DNA of 64,000 bases from Aminicella lysinilytica (GCF_004362975.1 NZ_SNXO01000009.1:1-64000), one strand, 5' to 3'. Counted from the first letter of the stretch, positions 55,022-63,976 are shown. Numbers and translations are program-made. The notes: generated by a model from the sequence alone, not told the origin.

Positions 55022-55804
55022 TCATGCTTCATTTTCAGCTTCATTAACAGTTTCTGTGTCAGTTTCTCCTGATCCAGAATCAGCACTAGCCTTTAATACT
55101 GCCAAATGAACTTTTTCTGTTGCTGCAGCAATCTCTTCTTTTGTAGTAGCCTCCCATGGAACATAATAGTTATTAGGAATAAATGAACCTTCTGCTTTTT
55201 CTTTAGCTAAAACATTTTCAAGTTTCCACATTTTTGTTTTAGAGAAAATCTTGGCGCAAATGATACCTGTTGCTGTTGAAATAATCGTACATAATAACAT
55301 AGGCCCAACTACTTCCGTTATGTTTGCCGAACCCGCTGACGATCTAAACGCCAAAACGGTTGTAGGTATGATTGTAACTGAAGAAGTTGAAATTGCTAAG
55401 AACATACACATAGCGTCTGTAGCGGTATCTTTAGTTTTGTTTAATGTTTGTAAGTCTCCCATTGCCTTTAATCCAAACGGTGTAGCCGCATCGCCCAAAC
55501 CAAGCATATTTGCAGCTATTTCCATTGCCATTGAAGCCATTGCTGGATGTTCAGGTGGTACATCAGGGAATAGTCTCTTCATGATTGGCTTTAAAGCATG
55601 GCTCAATTTTTGTGTAAGTCCACATTTTTCTGCCACCCTCATTAAACCTAACCAAAATGCCATAATTCCAATTAGACCAAATACTAACTTAACTGCATCG
55701 TCAGCAAAATCAAATACTGCTTGCTGCACATCGGCGATCTGACCTGTAAATACACCGCATACTATTGCGATTACAACTAGGCCGACCCAAATAAAATTCA
55801 TCAT
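55022..55804 (-). CDS. SpmA-type nucleoside-recognition (Gate) membrane protein
   Basis: This 260-residue membrane protein has the SpmA signatures FGLIGIMAFWLGLMRVAEK, AMASMAMEIAANMLGLGDAA and FLAISTSSVTIIPTTVLAF. It has an acidic C-terminal tail. It is the first gene of the operon, starting 67 nt after a sigma-54 -12 element; AGGAGG lies upstream of a double ATG (55804 or 55801). The surrounding 53.3-57.7 kb is visibly more A+T rich than the rest of the window. Confidence 0.88.
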   Translation of the reverse strand: MMNFIWVGLVVIAIVCGVFTGQIADVQQAVFDFADDAVKLVFGLIGIMAFWLGLMRVAEKCGLTQKLSHALKPIMKRLFPDVPPEHPAMASMAMEIAANMLGLGDAATPFGLKAMGDLQTLNKTKDTATDAMCMFLAISTSSVTIIPTTVLAFRSSAGSANITEVVGPMLLCTIISTATGIICAKIFSKTKMWKLENVLAKEKAEGSFIPNNYYVPWEATTKEEIAAATEKVHLAVLKASADSGSGETDTETVNEAENEA

Positions 55805-55868
55805 TGATAATTCCTCCTATAAACAAATGAATAATAATGAATAAGTAATAACCTATAGTATTTTTATT

Positions 55869-55886
55869 ATGCAATATGTATGCCAT
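55869..55886 (-). promoter_or_regulatory. Sigma-54 promoter of the spmA-spmB-S66 operon
   Basis: Minus strand ATGGCATACATATTGCAT with a GG-N10-GC spacing. Confidence 0.8.
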
Positions 55887-55944
55887 ATAATATATCAATT
55901 ATAAACCAGTATTCGCCCATATTTTCATAATAATCTGTCTATGG

Positions 55945-55983
55945 AATCCTAATATTGGGATTACTCATCCTAGTATTGGGACG
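55945..55983. promoter_or_regulatory. Paired palindromes, likely activator binding sites
   Basis: AATCCTAATATTGGGATT (55945-55962) and CATCCTAGTATTGGGACG (55966-55983) are two copies of one palindrome. Their centres are 21 bp apart (two helical turns), about 60-100 bp upstream of the -24 element, the usual place for enhancer-binding-protein sites. Confidence 0.65.
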
Positions 55984-56137
55984 AATTCTGCGACAAATTT
56001 AACAATCTTAATGAAGTTTTCCCATACAACAAAATACCAGGCTACACATTTATCCAATGGTTGCCTGGCTTACTACTACTATATTATTTTTAGTATAAAA
56101 TTCAAAAGACTACAGTTTTTCCTAAGACCATCTGTTG

Positions 56138-57028
56138 CTAAGCATTGTAATACTCATAGACATTCAACGCCATTTCTTGGCATAAGCGTTCTGCCTTTGG
56201 TACATCAGTATTATTAGAGGCAAAGCAAAATATGTATGGCTTCTTTGCAAATATAATTCCTACATCATTTGCAATGCCTATGTCTTCTCCTGTTTTGTGT
56301 GCAATTGGTATGTTCCTTAAAAAAAATGGTATCTTATATGTAATCTGTTGATTCTGCAAAATCGAGCTCATTTCAAAACTAGCCCTTTGGGAAATCATTT
56401 CACCTGTATATAATTCTCTGAAAAAAGCACCCGTTTCCTCAAGTGAAATAACATTCTCCAAGCCCTGATTGCCTGATCCCGTATCAAACATCTTACGGCT
56501 TAGTATACTCTTATTAGCATGCTTTGAAGCCATAAAATCATTTATTGCTTCTATCCCTATCACATCTATTAGCATATTGGTTGCAGTATTATCACTAATA
56601 AGTATCATCAATTTTATAATATCATCCACTGTTAACTCAAGCCCATCATGCATGCAATTAAGCACACCACTTTCAGGGAACATATCCTCAGTCAAATTAC
56701 CAGTATTTAAATCCGCCGCATAGTTCTCCGCACACGCAAATGGAACTTTATCTAAGTTTTTTAATGTCACAATACTATCACGTTCAAGTATTCCTTTCTC
56801 TATCTGGTCAAAGGCCGCTGCCATAATCCAGATTTTTATTACACTTGCAGATTTAAATAAATCATCAACGTCTCCATTATTATTGCAACCTCTAGTGTTA
56901 TCTATGGCAACGCCATCGATTACTTCAATTTCATCTCCATCCTCTATTCCTTGCGCGTATATTCCAACATGCCCCTCCAAAGTATAGGTTTCTTCTTTCA
57001 TTTTTCCTATCAATTTTCTGCTATCCAT
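56138..57028 (-). CDS. Class A beta-lactamase-fold serine hydrolase (first copy)
   Basis: This 296-residue protein has SVIK (SxxK) in FKSASVIKIW, SDN in LISDNTATNML and KTG in AHKTGED. The omega-loop region (RKMFDTGSGNQG) lacks the ExxLN motif whose Glu deacylates true class A beta-lactamases. A peptidase or esterase role is therefore more likely than resistance. There is no signal peptide, so it may be cytoplasmic. It ends the dipeptidase operon (72 bp after the preceding gene). Confidence 0.85.
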   Translation of the reverse strand: MDSRKLIGKMKEETYTLEGHVGIYAQGIEDGDEIEVIDGVAIDNTRGCNNNGDVDDLFKSASVIKIWIMAAAFDQIEKGILERDSIVTLKNLDKVPFACAENYAADLNTGNLTEDMFPESGVLNCMHDGLELTVDDIIKLMILISDNTATNMLIDVIGIEAINDFMASKHANKSILSRKMFDTGSGNQGLENVISLEETGAFFRELYTGEMISQRASFEMSSILQNQQITYKIPFFLRNIPIAHKTGEDIGIANDVGIIFAKKPYIFCFASNNTDVPKAERLCQEMALNVYEYYNA

Positions 57029-57100
57029 TATTCCTCACTCTATTACAATTTAAACTAGTTATCACGCCAACATAAAATTAGCGTGTCCGCATGATTTTCA

Positions 57101-57724
57101 TCAGAATGCCTCTTCCTTCATAATCATAAACACCAGCAATAAGTACTTTAATGCATTTATTGTTACAAATATGCACAAGAGTGCATATACCGTTCTGATT
57201 ACTTTAAATACAAACCCGTACCCGGGCAGTTCTTTATTGTCATTTACAAATTCTATTTTCTTATAGACTAATAACTTGGTAAAACTATCTACACCATTTT
57301 TTGAAACTATACCAAATCTAAAAAACGGTATCACCAGCTTAGGCTTTTCATCCTTTTTATAATATAATTGTATACCATTCCTAGTAAAATGAACAAACTT
57401 AACTGCATCCATATCAACGTCAACATGTCTGCCAAGCATTTTATTGTGATATGTCAGGGTGTGCTCAGTAAAATCCGTGTAATAAAAGCTATACGCTATT
57501 AAGAAAAACGCACATACAATTAGGCATGCTGTGAATAACAGCAAAAAAGATAATGTGCTATAATACTGATCATAATCGCCTATGTGAAATACTTTTATCT
57601 CTGTGAACAAAAATATCCTACTTAATGCAAATACTATCAATGAAACCAAGAATAACTGTTTCGACAATGATGTGTAAAAATATCTAATCTCACGCATTAA
57701 TACTCTTGTATGGCAAATAGCCAT
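57101..57724 (-). CDS. Membrane protein with PH-like domain, unknown function
   Basis: This 207-residue protein has two hydrophobic segments near the N-terminus and one near the C-terminus (VYALLCIFVTINALKYLLLVF). A soluble stretch lies between (HTLTYHNKMLGRHVDVDMDAVKFV), resembling bacterial PH-like domains. No family was firmly recognised. AAAGGAG lies just before the ATG. It is 33 bp after the M19 dipeptidase in the same operon. Confidence 0.65.
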   Translation of the reverse strand: MAICHTRVLMREIRYFYTSLSKQLFLVSLIVFALSRIFLFTEIKVFHIGDYDQYYSTLSFLLLFTACLIVCAFFLIAYSFYYTDFTEHTLTYHNKMLGRHVDVDMDAVKFVHFTRNGIQLYYKKDEKPKLVIPFFRFGIVSKNGVDSFTKLLVYKKIEFVNDNKELPGYGFVFKVIRTVYALLCIFVTINALKYLLLVFMIMKEEAF

Positions 57725-57757
57725 ACTCTCCTTTCAGTTAAAACAATTAGTTCTGAT

Positions 57758-58723
57758 TTATTTGCCGATAATCTCCTTAATAACGCGCAGTGCGTTCTCG
57801 TGAGTAATCTTATCGATTTCATCATCAGTATAGTATTTCTCCATAGCGTTCAGTACCTTGGTAAATCCCGAGTAATCTACAAGTTCGCCTGTAGAATCTA
57901 TACCGTCAAAGTCCGAACCGAAGCCAATGGCGTTGATTCCGGCTTTATCTGTCATATGTCTCAGATGTTCTATGATCTGATCTATAGTAGCGTATTCCGA
58001 CCCTTCCTTCAGGAAGGAGCTTTCAAAGTTGACGCCTGCGATACAGCCCTTCTCACCGATGACCTTCAACTGATCGTCAGTCAGGTTTCTCTTATGTCCG
58101 CAGAGAGCCTTGGAGCATGAATGAGTAGCCATGAACGGCTTCTTGCTGTACTTGGCAACATCGTAGAAGCCACCCTCTGACATATGTGAAACGTCGATGA
58201 TCATTCCCAGGTCATTCATTTTGTTCACGACCTCGATGCCGAACGGCTTGAGTCCCTGGGCATTTTCCTTAGGATCGTCGAAGCATGGGAAACCGATGCT
58301 GTTCTCATATCCCCACATAAGGGTGATAAGTCTTACGCCCAGGTCGTAAACTTCCTGGATCCTCTCGATCTTGCCGTCAACGAAAACGCCGTCTTCTATA
58401 GTCAGGAATGCGGAAAGCATACCTTTTTCAACGTTTTTCTCGATGTCCTCGGCACTGTAAACCTGTGAAATGATGTCCTTGTTATTCTCCATTTCTTCCT
58501 TGAAGCAACCATAAATTTTATGGAACAGATCATAAGGATCCATCGTCTTCATTTCAATTCTCGACAGGTAGCAGGCGAAGAACTGGCACATGCCATGATT
58601 CTTCTGCATAAGTTCCAGATTCAGATGGCCCTTGCCGCTACGCAGCGATCTCTCATCATGTCTCCAGCATTCGATCATGGAATCGCAGTGCATATCTATT
58701 ATCTTCATGTCTTTTTTATTCAT
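57758..58723 (-). CDS. M19-family membrane-dipeptidase-type peptidase
   Basis: This zinc dipeptidase of 321 residues has IDMHCDSM (HxD), Glu in EDGVFVDG, ATHSCSKALCGHKRNL and GFGSDFDGID. The family cleaves dipeptides, often with D-residues at the C-terminus. There is no signal sequence, so it is cytoplasmic. The ATG at 58723 has GGAGGG 7 nt upstream; the frame also opens at a TTG at 58738. A sigma-54 promoter lies directly upstream, back-to-back with that of the M20-alr operon. Confidence 0.92.
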   Translation of the reverse strand: MNKKDMKIIDMHCDSMIECWRHDERSLRSGKGHLNLELMQKNHGMCQFFACYLSRIEMKTMDPYDLFHKIYGCFKEEMENNKDIISQVYSAEDIEKNVEKGMLSAFLTIEDGVFVDGKIERIQEVYDLGVRLITLMWGYENSIGFPCFDDPKENAQGLKPFGIEVVNKMNDLGMIIDVSHMSEGGFYDVAKYSKKPFMATHSCSKALCGHKRNLTDDQLKVIGEKGCIAGVNFESSFLKEGSEYATIDQIIEHLRHMTDKAGINAIGFGSDFDGIDSTGELVDYSGFTKVLNAMEKYYTDDEIDKITHENALRVIKEIIGK

Positions 58724-58768
58724 AATATTGCCCTCCAAAATTTCTTAATTATGTTATACTATGATTAA

Positions 58769-58786
58769 AAGCAATAATTATGCCAA
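58769..58786 (-). promoter_or_regulatory. Sigma-54 promoter of the dipeptidase operon
   Basis: Minus strand TTGGCATAATTATTGCTT with a GG-N10-GC spacing. The GC lies 48 nt before the ATG. Confidence 0.8.
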
Positions 58787-58825
58787 AGTTCTATCAATGG
58801 TGTCTGCACTTATATACTAATATGG

Positions 58826-58842
58826 CGGCACAAAATTTGCAA
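58826..58842 (+). promoter_or_regulatory. Sigma-54 promoter of the M20-alr operon
   Basis: CGGCACAAAATTTGCAA with a GG-N10-GC spacing. The GC lies about 42 nt before the M20 start. The 39 nt between the two divergent promoters contains TTCTATCAATGGTG, a degenerate match to the ends of elements 1-3. Confidence 0.75.
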
Positions 58843-58881
58843 TACAATATTTATATTTTTATTTTCACCAAAGGAGAGCCT

Positions 58882-60084
58882 ATGAGCATAGATATTGAAA
58901 AAATCAAGGCCAGCGTAGACGAAGTCTTCGATGACGTCGTCTCCATACGCAGACATATACACATGAATCCGGACCTGAGCGAGCAGGAGTCCGCAACGGC
59001 GGAATTCATTTCAGCAAAACTGGACGAAATGGGGATCCCATACAAGGCCAACGTTGCAGGCCACGGCATAGTCGCTACTATCGTCGGCAAGAACAAAGAT
59101 AAGGCTGTGGGCATCAGGGCCGACATGGACGCCCTGCCGATCACGGAAGAAACGGGATTGCCATACAGTTCAAACAAGGCCGGCGTCATGCACGCCTGCG
59201 GTCACGACATCCATACATCTATATTGCTTGGCACAGCCAAGGTCCTGAAATCTATGGAAGATCAGCTACCGGCCAGCGTTACCCTGCTGTTTCAGCCTTC
59301 AGAAGAAACCATCGGAGGCGCTGAGTCCATGATAGAGGAAGGCTGTCTCAAGTCACCTGACGTAAACAGCGTCATCGGTCTTCACATCGACCCGGAAATC
59401 GAAACCGGCAAGATATGCATAATCGAAGGCCCTATGAACGCCGCCTCATGTGAATTCGAGGTCAAGGTCACGGGCGTTTCCTGTCACGGAGCTCATCCTG
59501 ACAAGGGTCTGGACCCATTGCCTCCGGCCTGCGCTATGATCACATCGCTGCAGTCCATAATCACCAGACGACTTAATCCCGCCGAGGCCGGCCTCATAAC
59601 CGTAGGCCAGTTCCACAGCGGCACCAAGAACAATATAATCCCGGCGGTAACAGAATTCTCAGGAATGCTGAGAGCTTTCACGCTAGAAAACCGCGCCTTC
59701 CTTAAGGCTGAACTGGAAAAGGTCTGCAAAGGCACTGCTTCCGCTTACGGTGCCGGTTGTGAAGTTGAATTCTGCGACAGCTACCCGTCCCTGGAAAACG
59801 ACTCGGAACTCTATGGACTAGTTAAAAAAGCAGGCGAAGATATCCTGGGAACTGATAAAGTACAGCTCCGCGATACGCCAAGCCTGGGAGCCGACGATTT
59901 CGCGTATTTCTGTCACGGGAGCCGCGGCATGTACTTCGACATTGGTTGCACAGATAAAGGCGAGAAAATCTACCCTCTTCATAATGAGCATCTCTGCCCA
60001 AATGAGGAGTGTATGCGTACCGGCATGCTTGTAGAGATTCTCAGCACATTAAGAATATTAAATAAGGAGTTTGGAAATGACTGA
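58882..60084 (+). CDS. M20-family amidohydrolase/peptidase
   Basis: This metal-dependent amidohydrolase of 400 residues has IRADMDALPITEETGLPYSS, HACGHDIHTS and FQPSEETIGGA. It is close to N-acyl-L-amino-acid and aminoacyl-peptide hydrolases of the HipO/AbgB type. The ATG at 58882 follows AAAGGAG; the longer reading to 58780 would start upstream of the sigma-54 promoter. It overlaps alr by 8 bp. It probably splits an amide in a wall-derived peptide (inference). Confidence 0.92.
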   Translation: MSIDIEKIKASVDEVFDDVVSIRRHIHMNPDLSEQESATAEFISAKLDEMGIPYKANVAGHGIVATIVGKNKDKAVGIRADMDALPITEETGLPYSSNKAGVMHACGHDIHTSILLGTAKVLKSMEDQLPASVTLLFQPSEETIGGAESMIEEGCLKSPDVNSVIGLHIDPEIETGKICIIEGPMNAASCEFEVKVTGVSCHGAHPDKGLDPLPPACAMITSLQSIITRRLNPAEAGLITVGQFHSGTKNNIIPAVTEFSGMLRAFTLENRAFLKAELEKVCKGTASAYGAGCEVEFCDSYPSLENDSELYGLVKKAGEDILGTDKVQLRDTPSLGADDFAYFCHGSRGMYFDIGCTDKGEKIYPLHNEHLCPNEECMRTGMLVEILSTLRILNKEFGND

Positions 60085-61204
60085 TAAGAAAGACGATCAG
60101 ATCCTCCGCGACACAATTGTCAAAGTAGACCTGGGCAAACTGAAACACAACATGAAACTGATAGAAGATATGGTCGGCCCGACTACAGCCGTCATGGCCG
60201 TAGTCAAGGCAAACGGCTACGGACTTGGCGCCGTGGGAATCGCTCCAGCCCTTATGGAGAGCGGTGCATCGTATTTAGCCGTTGCGACCCTCAGCGAAGC
60301 CGTAGAACTCCGGCAGAACTACCCAGGCTATCCTTTGTTCATACTGGGGCATACGCCGGACAGGTTGTTGCCGGTAGTAGTAGAACAAAACATAACTCAG
60401 ACAATTTTTTCCATGGAGCAAGCTAAGATCATGGATGATGCATATGCCAAATCAGGCAAGACCGCCAAGGTCCACATTAAAGTCGACACGGGCTTCCACC
60501 GCCTGGGCAAAATGCCATCTCCGGAATACGCAGAAGAAATCTGCCAGATCTGCGCACTAGAGCATCTGGACGTGGAGGGCATATTCACCCACCTGGCTCT
60601 GGTAAACGATGAAGAAGATGAGAAGCAGTACGACCTGTTTATGAACTTTGTCGAAAAGTTGGAATCTATGGGATGCAGTTTCAAATACAAGCACATGGCC
60701 GACAGCATCGCCTGCGTAGATTTTCCGAAGTACAGACTGGATATGATCCGCCCCGGTGCTCTGATTTACGGAATGCGCGGCTTCCACAAGGGATTTCTTC
60801 CTGTGGAGCAGGCAATTTCCTTCAGCACCAGGATCTCGCAGCTTCATCAGGTCAAAGCCGGCGAAGGCGTCAGCTATGACTATATGTGGAAAGCACCTAA
60901 GGACAGCGTTATCGCCACACTGCCTTTCGGCTATGCCGACGGCTATCCCCGCAACCTGCGTGACAAAGGTTATGTGATAATCCGCGGAGAAAAGGCACCT
61001 CTCGTAGGAGTTCTCTGCATGGATCAGTGCATGGCCGATGTTACTGATATTCCAGGGGTTTCAGAAGGCGACGAAGCCGTGATTTACGGTGACGGCAGCG
61101 ACGGTTCCATGACCATCGAAGAAGCCAGCAAACTGGCAGGTACCAACAAGAACGATGTGATTGCAAGAATCCCTGCAAGGCCGCCGAGAGTCTATACAGA
61201 ATAA
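60077..61204 (+). CDS. alr: Alanine racemase
   Basis: This PLP enzyme interconverts L- and D-alanine. It has 375 residues with the PLP-Lys in AVVKANGYGLGA, KVDTGFHRLG and the catalytic Tyr region GVSYDYMW. Under a sigma-54 promoter and next to peptidases it is more likely catabolic, making D-Ala usable, than the housekeeping Alr. Other fold-type III racemases are possible. AAGGAGT lies inside the end of the M20 gene. Confidence 0.92.
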   Translation: MTDKKDDQILRDTIVKVDLGKLKHNMKLIEDMVGPTTAVMAVVKANGYGLGAVGIAPALMESGASYLAVATLSEAVELRQNYPGYPLFILGHTPDRLLPVVVEQNITQTIFSMEQAKIMDDAYAKSGKTAKVHIKVDTGFHRLGKMPSPEYAEEICQICALEHLDVEGIFTHLALVNDEEDEKQYDLFMNFVEKLESMGCSFKYKHMADSIACVDFPKYRLDMIRPGALIYGMRGFHKGFLPVEQAISFSTRISQLHQVKAGEGVSYDYMWKAPKDSVIATLPFGYADGYPRNLRDKGYVIIRGEKAPLVGVLCMDQCMADVTDIPGVSEGDEAVIYGDGSDGSMTIEEASKLAGTNKNDVIARIPARPPRVYTE

Positions 61205-61218
61205 AATGGCATAATAAT

Positions 61219-61256
61219 ACGAGCCCCCGCTTTCTCATGTGGAGGCTCGTTTTATT
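61219..61256. terminator. Terminator between alr and the sigma-54 activator
   Basis: ACGAGCC / GGCTCGT stem extended by CC/GG, with TTTTATTTT on the plus strand. It lies between convergent genes. Confidence 0.75.
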
Positions 61257-63092
61257 TTACTTGATTCCGTATTTTTTCAACTTCTCATATAGCACCGTCC
61301 TGGAAATATCCAGTTCTTCCATGACAGCCTGCTTATTGCTATTATGCTTCATCATAGAAGTATCTATTATTCTCTTCTCATCTTCAGCCAGCATTTCCTT
61401 CAAGGTATTGGCAGTTCCGGCCGTACCTATTCGCAAATGTTCCGAATAAACTATATTGGATTCACAAAGTGTTATGGCCCTTTCAATGGTGTTTTCAAGT
61501 TCCCTGACATTTCCCGGCCAGTTGTATGAGAGCATCTTATTCAAGGCGTCTCCTGAAAACTGTTTCATCTCCATGCCATATTCGTTGCATACCCTCTTCA
61601 AAATGTGATTTATCAGAAGATAAAGGTCTGACTTACGCTCTCCGAGAGGCGGTATGTCTATTGGGAAAACATTTATCCTATAATACAGATCCTGTCTGAA
61701 GGTCCCATTGGCCACCATAAGTTCCAGATTCTGATTAGTTGCGGCTATTATCCTGACGTTAATTCTGATAGGCTTGGATGACCCGACTCTGTATATTATC
61801 TTATCCTGCAACACGTGCAAAAGTTTGACCTGGATTTCCAGAGGTATATCGCCTATCTCATCCAGGAAAAGCGTACCGCCGTTGGCCGCCTCAAAGAAGC
61901 CCGTCTTGCCTTCATTTTTTGCGCCTGTAAAAGCCCCTCCTACATAGCCGAAGAGTTCGCTCTCGAACAGCGACGGTGCGATGGCGTTACAGTTGACTTC
62001 AATAAATGGCGTGCCCGGAGTGCCATAGTCATGTATTTCTTTTGCCAACTGGGATTTTCCAGTTCCGCTTTCTCCTGTAATTATTACATTGAATTTATTC
62101 TGCGATGCCTTGTAAGCTAAATATTTCACCTCATTGGCCTGAGGACTCCTGCCTACAAAACTTTTAAAGGCATCTTCCGGAAAGCCTAATTCCTTCTGAC
62201 TTTCCCTAAGCTGGCCGTCCTCCATCTGCTCGATTATCTCGTTCCTGGCGATCATGAGTTTCTCCAGATTTTCAGCTTCCTGGATTATCAGGAATACTCC
62301 GTCATCAGCACCTTCCTCACGCCATGGCACTATGGTGCACACAAATGGTCTCTTATTAATTTCATATATGCTGTTATTAATAATTGTCTCCCGGCCGTCA
62401 AGAGCCCCAAACAATTCATCTGATAGTTTGGACTTGTCGAATAGCTCAAGAAACATCTTCCCCGTAACATCGATGTCCTTGCGTTCTACATCCTTAGCAA
62501 TAAAACCATGCCCCCGCAGAAGGTCTCCAACTGCTTCGTGTCTGACGCTGTAGCCTCTGGCCTGAACGAACTTGATGCTTCCTGTCTTTCCGTCTATGAC
62601 TACAGTATTGCCAACTGAACTATAGTATTCTATCCTGTTAGGCTGGCCATTGACCGTGATTTCCGTAACTTTGTTAGCTGTATCTATACTGGCCGATATG
62701 TTGAATCCGAAATAATTACTGCTTATGCTGACAGGGACCCTTAACTGATGTTCCCTTATATACTTATACTGTGACTGGATCTTCTCGTTATTATAAACTC
62801 CTATAGCCAACAGCATATCATCATCCTTGATCTGTTTATCATTGATATTCAGGGACTTCAATTCATCTAATGATAATTCTCCGTCATCGTCACCGAGTTT
62901 GTTGTCTGCTATTACTACAATGTCTCCATCTTCAATTTTCCCGGATCCGTGGTTATTATGAGCATCCACAACTATACCGGTGATTTCCTTGGCTATCTGG
63001 TTACACATCTGTATGCGTCTGCTTTTATCCACATAAACAAGTCCAAGATTCATATTATTCATAATAAACTCTATCTGACTGCTACTTACCAT
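61257..63092 (-). CDS. Sigma-54-dependent transcriptional activator
   Basis: This enhancer-binding protein has about 611 residues. The N-terminal third has PAS-like segments (NNMNLGLVYVDKSRRIQMCN) and an acidic DNKLGDDDGELSLDEL stretch that may sense the inducer. The AAA+ core has Walker A GESGTGKS, the sigma-54 contact GAFTGA, Walker B GGTLFLDEIGD and the R-finger region. A Fis-type helix-turn-helix (KQAVMEELDISRTVLYEKLK) ends it. The ATG at 63092 has AAAGGAG 8 nt upstream. It sits amid five sigma-54 promoters and is the obvious candidate regulator of all of them. Confidence 0.95.
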   Translation of the reverse strand: MVSSSQIEFIMNNMNLGLVYVDKSRRIQMCNQIAKEITGIVVDAHNNHGSGKIEDGDIVVIADNKLGDDDGELSLDELKSLNINDKQIKDDDMLLAIGVYNNEKIQSQYKYIREHQLRVPVSISSNYFGFNISASIDTANKVTEITVNGQPNRIEYYSSVGNTVVIDGKTGSIKFVQARGYSVRHEAVGDLLRGHGFIAKDVERKDIDVTGKMFLELFDKSKLSDELFGALDGRETIINNSIYEINKRPFVCTIVPWREEGADDGVFLIIQEAENLEKLMIARNEIIEQMEDGQLRESQKELGFPEDAFKSFVGRSPQANEVKYLAYKASQNKFNVIITGESGTGKSQLAKEIHDYGTPGTPFIEVNCNAIAPSLFESELFGYVGGAFTGAKNEGKTGFFEAANGGTLFLDEIGDIPLEIQVKLLHVLQDKIIYRVGSSKPIRINVRIIAATNQNLELMVANGTFRQDLYYRINVFPIDIPPLGERKSDLYLLINHILKRVCNEYGMEMKQFSGDALNKMLSYNWPGNVRELENTIERAITLCESNIVYSEHLRIGTAGTANTLKEMLAEDEKRIIDTSMMKHNSNKQAVMEELDISRTVLYEKLKKYGIK

Positions 63093-63169
63093 TAAGGAAT
63101 CTCCTTTCAATGCACTACTGTACTACATTTTATCATAATTATAAAATAGGTAAAGTTATTTTTATTGTC

Positions 63170-63187
63170 ACGGCATACATTTTGCAT
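63170..63187 (+). promoter_or_regulatory. Sigma-54 promoter of the second serine hydrolase
   Basis: ACGGCATACATTTTGCAT with a GG-N10-GC spacing. The GC lies 30 nt before the TTG start. An ATTTTAT / ATAAAAT inverted repeat lies upstream near 63127-63150. Confidence 0.75.
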
Positions 63188-63214
63188 ATAATATATTTAT
63201 GGAGGTACAGTGAT

Positions 63215-63976
63215 TTGAATATAATTAAGGACATAAAAAAAATTCCCGGCAGGTCAGGATTGTACTACAAAAATCTGGTCACCAATGAGGTGCTTGCGTA
63301 TAATGAAACCGAAGAGTTTCACCCGGCCAGTATGATCAAACTGCCGGTGTTCATGGCTATCAGCAAAATGGTGGCTGAGGGCAAGGCCCGCTGGAACGAT
63401 AAAATCAAAATAACCTATGACGTAAGGGTGCCAAGCTGTGGGGCTTTCAACGCCTTCACCGACGAGCCGGTAGTAGATGTTAAGACTCTTTGCAATCTTA
63501 TGATAACTATCAGCGATAACACGGCGGCCAATGTGCTGATATCCCATTTCGGTATCGACAGACTCAACGGTGAGTTTGCCGCCACAGGCCTTGAGAAGAC
63601 CCATCTGGAGCGACTCTTCTACGACGACGAAATGCAGGCAAAGGGCTTCAACAATAAGGCTGTTCCCGCAGAACTCGGCGGACTGCTGGAAAAACTCCAC
63701 AGGAAAACTTTTGTTAATGAAAAAGTCAGCGACGAGGTACTGGCCGTCCTTTACGACCAGCAGGACAAATGCTACATCCCCGAATGGTTCGAGGACGAGT
63801 GCCCGGTGGCCAATAAGACCGGCGGCGCGCGAGGCATCCTAGGCGACGAAGCACTGGTGCAGACCGACAAACCCTTCGTCCTCGTGATGATGTTCAACGA
63901 GACCGTGACCCCCGAAGCGGCGGAATTCATGCGCCACGCGGGGAAACAACTGTATTTGAGTAATACCAGCAGATAA
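63215..63976 (+). CDS. Class A beta-lactamase-fold serine hydrolase (second copy)
   Basis: This 253-residue protein has SMIK in HPASMIKLPV, SDN in TISDNTAANVL and KTG in VANKTGG. As in the copy at 56.1-57.0 kb the omega region (RLFYDDEMQAKGFNN) lacks the deacylating ExxLN, so classical beta-lactamase activity is doubtful. The start was placed at TTG 63215, 9 nt after GGAGG, because the longer frame would run back over the sigma-54 promoter. It is divergent from the activator gene. Confidence 0.85.
   Translation: MNIIKDIKKIPGRSGLYYKNLVTNEVLAYNETEEFHPASMIKLPVFMAISKMVAEGKARWNDKIKITYDVRVPSCGAFNAFTDEPVVDVKTLCNLMITISDNTAANVLISHFGIDRLNGEFAATGLEKTHLERLFYDDEMQAKGFNNKAVPAELGGLLEKLHRKTFVNEKVSDEVLAVLYDQQDKCYIPEWFEDECPVANKTGGARGILGDEALVQTDKPFVLVMMFNETVTPEAAEFMRHAGKQLYLSNTSR

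Larger units (their letters stand above)
55805..56137. other. Regulatory region upstream of spmA-type operon
   Basis: This holds the sigma-54 promoter (55869-55886), two palindromic activator-type sites (55945-55983) and AT-rich DNA down to the end of the serine hydrolase gene. No gene is seen. Confidence 0.7.

Noticed and set aside
56138-57028. Beta-lactam resistance gene
   Set aside because: SxxK, SDN and KTG are present but the ExxLN motif and a signal peptide are not, so resistance should not be inferred.
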